The notes under the pieces were generated by a model. The model ran no database searches. It was not told the origin of the DNA and saw nothing but the letters and a program-made list of their open reading frames with translations. DNA of 6,909 nt from an uncultured Eubacteriales bacterium (lineage in GTDB: Bacteria > Bacillota > Clostridia > Monoglobales > Monoglobaceae). The translations under genes and the position numbers were made by a program. The stretch covers positions 1 through 6,909 of the forward strand of contig URAN01000091.1 of assembly GCA_900545865.1 (NCBI GenBank), given 5' to 3'. This document shows, one piece after another, positions 1-5,353 of this stretch; position 1 is the first letter of the stretch, and the number at the start of each line of letters is the position of its first letter.

Positions 1-65
1 TATTTTAACACAGCGAAAGCGGAAATCAGCCTCTCAAAATCGTGGTTCGGATTATGCTCTTTCGG

Positions 66-740
66 TTATTTGACAACGGGTCGCCAATCAATCGGCGTTT
101 CGCCGTTTTGTTTTAATATTTCGTTACAGCGGTTAAAGTGTCCGCTGCCGAAAAATCCGTTATACGCCGAAAGCGGACTCGGGTGCGCCGCCGTCAGAAT
201 CGTATGTATCGGGTTCGTTACCTTTTCCGCCTTGCGCTTTGCGTTCGCACCCCAAAGCAAAAAGACAATCGGCTTTTCTCTCTCGTTCAAAAGCTCAATC
301 ACCCTGTCGGTGAAAGTCTCCCAGCCTATTCCTCTGTGACTGTTCGCCTGCCCGGCTCTGACCGTCAAGACCGCATTCAAAAGCAATACACCCTGTTTTG
401 CCCAGCTCGTAAGCTCACCCGTTTCGGGCGGCTCGATTCCCGTTTCGGCTTGGATTTCCTTAAATATATTTTTAAGTGACGGCGGCGGCTCAACGCCGTT
501 TCGAACCGAAAAGCACATTCCGTGCGCCTGTCCCTCGCCGTGGTACGGGTCCTGACCTATTATCACGACCTTTACATCCGAATACGAGGTGTATTTAAGC
601 GCATTAAATATATCGTACATATTCGGATAAATCGTGTATTTTTTATATTCCGCCGCAAGGATTGCCCTAAGCCTTTGATAATAATCCTTTTTAAATTCGT
701 CCGCCAAAAGCGCGTCCCACTCGTTTCCTATATTTACCAT
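66..740 (-). CDS. ung: Uracil-DNA glycosylase, family 1 (UNG)
   Basis: The 224-residue product removes uracil from DNA, leaving an abasic site for base-excision repair; it acts in the cytoplasm on the chromosome. Seen in the sequence: the water-activating motif GQDPYHG at residues 62-68 with catalytic Asp64, the uracil-pocket stretch LLNAVLTV near 119-126 with Asn122, and the DNA-intercalating motif HPSPLSAYNGFFG at 186-198 with His186. The end, GETPIDWRPV, matches the usual family C-terminus, and the length is normal for bacterial UNG, so the gene is intact. The ATG is supported by TCTCCTT at 747-753 (AAGGAGA on the coding strand), 6 nt upstream. It is transcribed away from the next gene. 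No terminator is visible in the 65 bases left downstream, so co-transcription with a gene beyond the window edge is possible. Confidence 0.98.
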   Translation of the reverse strand: MVNIGNEWDALLADEFKKDYYQRLRAILAAEYKKYTIYPNMYDIFNALKYTSYSDVKVVIIGQDPYHGEGQAHGMCFSVRNGVEPPPSLKNIFKEIQAETGIEPPETGELTSWAKQGVLLLNAVLTVRAGQANSHRGIGWETFTDRVIELLNEREKPIVFLLWGANAKRKAEKVTNPIHTILTAAHPSPLSAYNGFFGSGHFNRCNEILKQNGETPIDWRPVVK

Positions 741-790
741 AACAATTCTCCTTATTCGAGTTTTATCTGAAATTTATTGTTATTCATTTT

Positions 791-799
791 ATTATAACA
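791..799 (-). promoter_or_regulatory. Extended -10 promoter for ung
   Basis: Read on the minus strand this is TGTTATAAT, a perfect extended -10 element (TGnTATAAT) for the housekeeping sigma factor. The expected -35 position, around 814-819, reads TTTTCT, a poor match to TTGACA, which is common for extended -10 promoters. Transcription would start about 45 nt before the ung ATG. The A/T-rich tract at 802-839 lies just upstream and could act as an UP-like element (inference). Confidence 0.65.
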
Positions 800-839
800 T
801 ATCTTTTTAAAAAAGAAAAGGATTTTTTAAGTTTTAATC

Positions 840-861
840 ACGCATAAAAAATCATATGCGT
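840..861. repeat. 7-bp inverted repeat overlapping a putative -35 element
   Basis: ACGCATA at 840-846 and TATGCGT at 855-861 are perfect inverted copies separated by 8 bases. The left arm contains the GCATA proposed as the -35 element of the next gene, so the repeat could be an operator, or the match could be fortuitous in an A/T-rich spacer. It is not followed by a T-run in either direction that would make it an obvious terminator. Confidence 0.4.
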
Positions 862-870
862 TGCATAATA
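842..870 (+). promoter_or_regulatory. Candidate forespore (sigma-G type) promoter
   Basis: GCATA at 842-846, a 17-bp spacer, then CATAATA at 864-870. This matches every fixed position of the sigma-G consensus known from Bacillus (-35 GHATR, 17-18 bp, -10 CATnnTA). The start site would fall near 877, about 10 nt before the Shine-Dalgarno sequence at 887-893, a workable short leader. Sigma-F recognises overlapping sequences, so the specific factor is uncertain. A sigma-A reading, with CATAAT as -10 and no good -35, is weaker. Confidence 0.5.
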
Positions 871-886
871 AATCCAAAATCCGTAT

Positions 887-900
887 AAAGGAGAATCTCC
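887..900 (+). promoter_or_regulatory. Ribosome binding site inside a small palindrome
   Basis: AAAGGAG at 887-893 is the Shine-Dalgarno sequence for the ATG at 907. The spacing of 13 nt is longer than usual. The core lies inside GGAGA-A-TCTCC (890-900), which can fold as a 4-bp hairpin (GGAG, AAT loop, CTCC) that would hide the ribosome binding site. This may lower or regulate translation (inference). No better start codon is seen nearby. Confidence 0.6.
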
Positions 901-906
901 GAAAAT

Positions 907-3183
907 ATGAACGCTGTTATCATTCCGTCATCAAAACCCTATTCTCTCACACCGCTTTGCGACCGAAAAAACATCGGTTCTCTGCCGATTGTCGGCAAGC
1001 CGCTTTCCGCCGTGAGCGAGCTTTATCTGACCGAAAACAACATTGATTCGATAATCGACATCAAGGATTTATCCGCCGATAAAGCCGACGATTATCTTAT
1101 TTTGATTCAGGAAAACCTGATAACGAATCTTGGCATTGCGTCCGCACTGGACGCGCATATCCAAAGCAAGGCAGACATCACCGCGGTTCTCTCCGAGCCG
1201 AGCGCGGACAACGGCATTCGCCAAGCCGACTTGTGCGTGACGGCGGACAAAGACGGGCGCGTTACCTCGTATTCATCGGGCACCGCCGCCGCAAGTCCGC
1301 TCTCGTACCCGTTTTCGGGGATTTTCATTTTCGCCGCCGACTCGGCTCTTTTAACCTCATCCGACCTTAAAACCCATACCGCCAATGAAATATTTTCCGC
1401 CGCCCTGTCGCGCGGAATGAGCATAAACGCCTTTGTATCGGACAGCAAGTTTATATTTATCAACACCCAAACCGACTATATCCTCTGTCACAATGCGATA
1501 ATGAGCGGCGAAACACACGGCTTTCATCTCGGTTCGGACTCGGCTCGCGAAATACGCCCCGCTTTTTTTGCCGATACCGCCGCCGAAATATCGGGCGGTG
1601 TTTCGATAGAACCGCCCGTATTTATATCGCGCGGCTGCAAGGTTCAAACGGGCGCAAAGCTCGGTCCGAACGCTTTTATCGGTGAGGATTGTATCATCGG
1701 CACGAACGCCGAAATATCAAATTCGGTAATCGGAAGGAATTGTATCATCGGCGAATATTCGACAATGGACGGGGCGGTGTTATGCTCGGACATAAACCTC
1801 GGCGCAAGCGTTCGCGTATACCCCAACACGATAATCGGGAACGCCTGTCGCATAGGCAGCGGCGCGGTCATTGCACGCGATGTGAGGATATGGCACAACA
1901 AGCGCATAGAGGAAAAAACACGTATTTCATCGAGCCTGCTCCACGCAAGCCTTGCGACCGAAAGCCTTTTTCGAAACGGCAGGATTGACGGCGAGATAAA
2001 CGCTGACATCACTCCCGAATTTATGGCAAAGCTCGGCGCAGCGCTCGGCACGATGTTTCCCAAATCAAAAATCGCCATATGCTCTGCATCCGCGCCCATA
2101 TGCGGCGTTCTCGCACGGGCGGCGGAATCGGGAATTTCTTCATCGGGGTCGGCGTGTATGTTATTCGGCGAACAGCCTTTGCCGCTTTTCAGATGCGGAA
2201 TCATCTATCATAAAATTACCTGCGGAATACACATAAGCCAATCGGCGGACAGGGAAATTTTCTTCCCCGAAATCACCGTAATATCCTCTGACGGCGCGGA
2301 TTTTGACAGTGCTGCCGAACACACCTTAGAGGATATTTTTTTTGGCGGAATTTTCACGCGGTGTTCGCCCGACAAGGTTATCGACAGTGCCGACCTCGGC
2401 GGTTTCAGGACAAAATATACCCAAGACATCTTAAATTCGGTCAAAAGCACGGTCTTTTCAAAGAATATGGAAATCCGCACCGCGTCCGAAAGCGTTTCGG
2501 AAATTCTCGAAACGGTTTTGAGCGAGCTTGAAAAAATCACAAACATCGGCTCAAAAAAGGAATTCGAGGTTGACATCACCTTAAACGGACAGTCATTCTA
2601 TCTCTATTCGACCGATAAAGTACAAATCGACAAACAAACGCTCTTTGCCGTCTGTACAAAGCTGTACCTCGAATATTTCGGCGCGCACCGAATTGTCCTG
2701 CCCGTTTCGGTTTCCGATAAAATCCGAGATTACTCGGGCGATACCGAGATAATCGAGTGCGGAATATCCGATTATGAATTTATAAAAGCCATGCTGTCGC
2801 ACGGTCTCGATGAACAGTTCCGCATATTTTTTGACGGGATATTCTTTTCGGTCATTCTTCTGGATTATCTCAACCGAAAGGATATTTCGTTCGGCGAATT
2901 TATCGGCACGATTCCGAGTTTTAAAATTTTTGAAGAAGAAGTCGAATGCCCGAACATCCGAAAAAATGAGATAATACGAAAGCTTTATGAAAAATACGGC
3001 GGCGAAAATCCGAGCCGCACGGACGGAATCAAGATTTATCAAAGCAACGGGTGGGTTCTTATTATTCCCGAAAAGTATCGGCATTGTATAAAAGTGATAA
3101 CCGAGGGCTATACAGCCGAGGCTGCAAATGAAATAAGTGCAATATTCACAAATCAGATAAAAAGACTTGCAAAACCGAATTAA
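907..3183 (+). CDS. Fused nucleotidyltransferase/hexapeptide/phosphohexomutase-like protein, probable pseudoenzyme
   Basis: A 758-residue protein with the layout of mannose-1-phosphate guanylyltransferase/phosphomannomutase fusions: nucleotidyltransferase-like fold (about 1-205), hexapeptide left-handed beta-helix (about 220-340, repeats such as IGEDCIIGTNAEI and VIGRNCIIGEY), then a phosphohexomutase-like module (about 354-750). The mutase part keeps the entry DGEINADITPEFMAKLGAALG and the exit DGIKIYQSNGWVLIIPE typical of the fusions. Active-site motifs look lost. The GGxGTRLxPLT loop is replaced by IPSSKPYSLTPL (6-17), the usual metal-binding Gly-Asp by Gln68-Glu69, the phosphoserine motif TASHNP by ISQSADR (443-449, keeping only Ser446), and the metal loop DGDGDR by LNGQSFYL near 559. 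The frame is intact, with no stops or frameshifts, which argues for a selected non-catalytic role such as sugar-nucleotide sensing or scaffolding (inference). Active divergence cannot be excluded. No terminator follows before the promoter at 3167-3195. Confidence 0.85.
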   Translation: MNAVIIPSSKPYSLTPLCDRKNIGSLPIVGKPLSAVSELYLTENNIDSIIDIKDLSADKADDYLILIQENLITNLGIASALDAHIQSKADITAVLSEPSADNGIRQADLCVTADKDGRVTSYSSGTAAASPLSYPFSGIFIFAADSALLTSSDLKTHTANEIFSAALSRGMSINAFVSDSKFIFINTQTDYILCHNAIMSGETHGFHLGSDSAREIRPAFFADTAAEISGGVSIEPPVFISRGCKVQTGAKLGPNAFIGEDCIIGTNAEISNSVIGRNCIIGEYSTMDGAVLCSDINLGASVRVYPNTIIGNACRIGSGAVIARDVRIWHNKRIEEKTRISSSLLHASLATESLFRNGRIDGEINADITPEFMAKLGAALGTMFPKSKIAICSASAPICGVLARAAESGISSSGSACMLFGEQPLPLFRCGIIYHKITCGIHISQSADREIFFPEITVISSDGADFDSAAEHTLEDIFFGGIFTRCSPDKVIDSADLGGFRTKYTQDILNSVKSTVFSKNMEIRTASESVSEILETVLSELEKITNIGSKKEFEVDITLNGQSFYLYSTDKVQIDKQTLFAVCTKLYLEYFGAHRIVLPVSVSDKIRDYSGDTEIIECGISDYEFIKAMLSHGLDEQFRIFFDGIFFSVILLDYLNRKDISFGEFIGTIPSFKIFEEEVECPNIRKNEIIRKLYEKYGGENPSRTDGIKIYQSNGWVLIIPEKYRHCIKVITEGYTAEAANEISAIFTNQIKRLAKPN

Positions 3184-3195
3184 ATGGTGTATAAT
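3167..3195 (+). promoter_or_regulatory. Near-consensus sigma-A promoter at the end of the upstream gene
   Basis: TTGCAA at 3167-3172, exactly 17 bp, then a perfect TATAAT at 3190-3195. The -35 box lies inside the last codons of the preceding gene and the -10 box just after its stop codon. Predicted transcription start is about 3202. This is the best housekeeping promoter in the window, and it sits about 320 bp upstream of the next coding start, which suggests it drives an RNA or a long leader. Confidence 0.75.
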
Positions 3196-3201
3196 AAGAA
3201 A

Positions 3202-3407
3202 GTAGATTGTGTTCGGAAATGATAATACCTCGGCGATTTTGCTTTTTATGCGGCGTATTTTGCGCACAGACGGCAAAATACCGTCATTGAATCCGACAAG
3301 AAAATTTGCGCAACATCTTCATCATTGTATGTCAGAGGGTCGGCTTTTTGTGCAAATGTACGGGATTCGGTATTATTTGTTACCTGCGCCAATGCAGGAT
3401 AATTTTT
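3202..3407 (+). ncRNA. Candidate structured RNA or terminated leader upstream of RNase J, class unknown
   Basis: A stretch of about 205 nt bounded by a strong promoter and an intrinsic terminator, with no credible reading frame. Helices readable by eye: a long-range closing stem, 3222-3229 (ATAATACC) with 3369-3376 (GGTATTAT); TTTGC at 3238-3242 with GCAAA at 3352-3356; a perfect 9-bp hairpin GTATTTTGC (3255-3263) with GCAAAATAC (3273-3281); and CCGAC at 3293-3297 with GTCGG at 3339-3343. The size and closed-stem layout are loosely 6S-like, but the 5' end does not pair with the 3' end in a long stem, and I cannot claim 6S RNA. I see no tmRNA, SRP, RNase P or familiar riboswitch signature. It could be an independent small RNA, or a leader whose terminator attenuates rnj. 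Strand and ends are inferred from the promoter and terminator. Confidence 0.5.
3380..3407 (+). terminator. Intrinsic terminator in the spacer before RNase J
   Basis: CCTGC at 3383-3387 pairs with GCAGG at 3394-3398 around the loop GCCAAT. The stem extends by TTA (3380-3382) with TAA (3400-3402) past one bulged A, and TTTTT follows at 3403-3407. It would end transcripts from the promoter at 3167-3195 and also read-through from the upstream gene. Because it lies 115 nt before the rnj start, it can also serve as an attenuator. Confidence 0.65.
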
Positions 3408-3472
3408 ATTGAGCGGACTTAATTTAATACAAAATTGTTGGAGAGCATACGCTGTTACCCCGATTATTTTTG

Positions 3473-3502
3473 TTGAACTTTTTTATTAAATAAAACTATA
3501 TC
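3473..3502 (+). promoter_or_regulatory. Weak candidate promoter for RNase J
   Basis: TTGAAC at 3473-3478 and TATATC at 3497-3502 are 18 bp apart, a moderate sigma-A match. The predicted start (about 3509) would fall right at the Shine-Dalgarno sequence, leaving almost no leader, so this is doubtful. If it is not used, rnj must depend on read-through of the terminator at 3380-3407. Confidence 0.3.
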
Positions 3503-3509
3503 ATAAAAC

Positions 3510-3524
3510 GGAGGAATTATATTG
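3510..3524 (+). promoter_or_regulatory. Strong RBS that fixes a TTG start
   Basis: GGAGG at 3510-3514 is followed, after 7 nt, by TTG at 3522-3524. The next residues, RNEKIRWIPLGG, match the usual RNase J N-terminus, so TTG is the start; no ATG or GTG in frame lies at a usable distance. Confidence 0.85.
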
Positions 3525-5186
3525 AGAAACGAAAAAATCAGATGGATACCGCTCGGCGGTTTGAACGAAATAGGAAAAAACATAAATGTATTTGAGTGCG
3601 AAAACGATGCTGTTATACTGGATTGCGGAATGGCTTTTCCCGATGACGATATGCCGGGAATCGACTGTGTTATCCCCGATATAACATACCTTCACAAAAT
3701 CAGAGACAAAATCCGCGGTATTGTTTTAACCCACGGTCACGAGGACCATATCGGCGCCTTGCCGTATGTTCTTAAAGAATTCAACGTACCCGTTTACGGA
3801 ACGCGTCTGACCCTCGGCATACTTATAAACAAATTAAAGGAACACGGGATATTGCATTCGGCAAAGCTGCATAATGTCGAGGCGGGCGACACGGTGAGCC
3901 TCGGCTGTATCAAAGCCGAATTCATTCACACAAACCATTCGATAGCCGATGCCGTTGCGATTGCTCTGCACACCCCTGCGGGCGTAATTTTGCACACAGG
4001 CGACTTTAAAATTGACCCGACCCCGATTGACGGCGAAATGATTGACCTTGCACGTATAGGCGAACTCGGCAACCAAGGCGTTCTCGCCCTTATGTCGGAC
4101 AGTACGAATTCCGAACGTCCCGGCTTTACCATGAGCGAAAAGTCTATCGGTTCGACCTTTGAAAGCCTTTTTGACAAGGGTACGGATAAGCGTATAATCG
4201 TTGCAACCTTTGCGTCGAACGTACATAGGGTACAACAGATTATCAACGCCGCGGTTCGCCACGGTCGAAAGGTTGCCGTTTCGGGGCGCAGTATGACAAA
4301 CGTGTTAAATGCGGCAATCGAACTCGGATATATGACTATCCCTAAGAACACCTTGATTGACCTTGACGAAATCGACCGCTATCCGAAAGACAAGCTCGTA
4401 ATCGTCACAACGGGAAGCCAGGGCGAATCGATGTCGGCATTGACAAGGATGGCTTTTTCGATACACAAAAAGATTAACATCGAGCCGACCGATATGATTA
4501 TTATTTCGGCAAGCCCGATACCGGGCAACGAAAAAACCGTTTCGAACGTTGTAAACGAGCTTTTAAAGCACGGCGCAGAGGTTGTTCACGAACGCCAGGA
4601 CAACGTTCACGTTTCGGGTCACGCCTGCCAACAGGAACAGCGAATAATGATTGCTCTTGCAAAGCCGAAGTATTTTATACCGGTTCACGGCGAATATCGC
4701 CACTTGTCGCGGCATAAGGAGCTCGCCCTTCAAGCCGGAATAAGCTCAAAGAATATTTTCATATCCGACATAGGACGTGTTATGGAATTATCCGAAAAAT
4801 CCGCAAAGTTTATGGGAACCGTTCCGTCAGGCAACGTGCTTGTTGACGGATACGGCGTCGGAGATGTCGGCAACATCGTCCTTCGCGACAGAAAGCACCT
4901 CGCCGAGGACGGAATAATCATTGCGGTTATCTCTATCGACAAGCTCACGGGCGAATGCGTGTCGGGTCCCGATATTATTTCGCGCGGATTTGTATATGTC
5001 CGCGAATCCGAAGACTTGATTGATTCAATCCGCTCGATAACGGCGGACATTGTTGATGAATGCACCAACGGCTCGCCCCTGAACTGGAGCACCTTAAAGA
5101 CAAGAATCAAAAATGATGTCGGCTCGTATTTGTACGCAAAGACGAAACGCCGTCCCATGCTGCTTCCCATAATTATGGAAGTATAA
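3522..5186 (+). CDS. rnj: Ribonuclease J (metallo-beta-lactamase/beta-CASP RNase)
   Basis: A 554-residue RNase J, the zinc-dependent enzyme that in Firmicutes combines 5'-to-3' exonuclease and endonuclease activity in mRNA decay and in rRNA and small-RNA maturation. Seen: metal ligands in HGHEDHIGALPY (His71, His73, Asp75, His76), HTNHSIADAV with His139, HTGDFKID with Asp161, and SDSTN at 192-196. The beta-CASP part contains TTGSQGE (296-302) and HVSGHACQQEQ with His367, followed by PVHGEYRH with His389. A C-terminal domain runs from about 450 to the end, giving normal family length. The gene is intact. Clostridia commonly have one RNase J and Bacilli two (J1 and J2); which paralogue this is cannot be told, so I avoid a number. 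It ends 27 nt before its own terminator. Expression may depend on the weak promoter at 3473-3502 or on read-through of the upstream terminator. Confidence 0.97.
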   Translation: MRNEKIRWIPLGGLNEIGKNINVFECENDAVILDCGMAFPDDDMPGIDCVIPDITYLHKIRDKIRGIVLTHGHEDHIGALPYVLKEFNVPVYGTRLTLGILINKLKEHGILHSAKLHNVEAGDTVSLGCIKAEFIHTNHSIADAVAIALHTPAGVILHTGDFKIDPTPIDGEMIDLARIGELGNQGVLALMSDSTNSERPGFTMSEKSIGSTFESLFDKGTDKRIIVATFASNVHRVQQIINAAVRHGRKVAVSGRSMTNVLNAAIELGYMTIPKNTLIDLDEIDRYPKDKLVIVTTGSQGESMSALTRMAFSIHKKINIEPTDMIIISASPIPGNEKTVSNVVNELLKHGAEVVHERQDNVHVSGHACQQEQRIMIALAKPKYFIPVHGEYRHLSRHKELALQAGISSKNIFISDIGRVMELSEKSAKFMGTVPSGNVLVDGYGVGDVGNIVLRDRKHLAEDGIIIAVISIDKLTGECVSGPDIISRGFVYVRESEDLIDSIRSITADIVDECTNGSPLNWSTLKTRIKNDVGSYLYAKTKRRPMLLPIIMEV

Positions 5187-5213
5187 AAAACGAACACATA
5201 TCTTGAATTTTAT

Positions 5214-5250
5214 CCGCACCCGAGAATATCGATTTTCGGGCGCGGTTTTT
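5214..5250 (+). terminator. Intrinsic terminator of RNase J
   Basis: CCGC (5214-5217) pairs with GCGG (5242-5245). After one A/C mismatch, CCCGA (5219-5223) pairs with TCGGG (5236-5240), extended by three weaker pairs around the loop TATCGA. TTTTT follows at 5246-5250. This is the strongest terminator in the window and it insulates gpr from rnj. Confidence 0.92.
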
Positions 5251-5272
5251 GTTTGCAAACATCATTTTTTGT

Positions 5273-5301
5273 GCATAATTTTTTAAATCCGTATCAAAAT
5301 A
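5273..5301 (+). promoter_or_regulatory. Candidate sigma-G-like promoter for gpr
   Basis: GCATA at 5273-5277 fits the sigma-G -35 consensus GHATR. After 17 bp, CAAAATA at 5295-5301 fits the -10 consensus CATnnTA with one mismatch at the third base. The start would be near 5308, about 46 nt before the gpr ATG. gpr is a known forespore (sigma-G, partly sigma-F) gene in Bacillus, which supports the call; the imperfect -10 keeps it tentative. Confidence 0.45.
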
Positions 5302-5353
5302 AATCATATATTTAATAATTACACTTTTATTTTAAACGGAGGGAAATCAAAAT

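Noticed and set aside
1..65. On the minus strand the ung frame stays open after its stop to the window edge.
   Set aside because: There is no start codon with a ribosome binding site and only about 21 codons; this is too short to claim a downstream gene.
861..889. TTGCAT, 17 bp, TATAAA as a sigma-A promoter for the gene at 907.
   Set aside because: Transcription would start at about 896, downstream of the Shine-Dalgarno sequence, so the mRNA would lack its ribosome binding site.
1644..2204. 186-codon open frame on the minus strand inside the fused protein gene.
   Set aside because: It is antisense to a coherent domain protein, has no recognisable product and no ribosome binding site.
2593..3276. 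227-codon open frame on the minus strand.
   Set aside because: Mostly antisense to the conserved mutase-like C-terminus, with no motif of its own; a shadow frame.
3264..3285. GCACAG followed by GGCAAAATACC recalls the start of a c-di-GMP-I riboswitch.
   Set aside because: The second conserved half (GGGACGCAAAGC-like) and the required receptor pairing are absent.
3202..3407. 6S RNA as a firm identification of the candidate RNA.
   Set aside because: Length and a closing stem are compatible, but no long terminal stem joins the 5' and 3' ends and no conserved block could be verified by eye.
3209..3412. 67-codon plus-strand frame (GTG start) in the spacer before RNase J.
   Set aside because: No Shine-Dalgarno sequence, no recognisable protein, and it runs through the intrinsic terminator; RNA structure explains the segment better.
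3435..3460. TTGGAGAGCATACGCTGTTACC resembles the D arm to anticodon loop of a tRNA-Asn.
   Set aside because: The acceptor, anticodon and T stems do not pair, and no TTCGAnnC T-loop follows; at most a chance match or an unrecognisable remnant.
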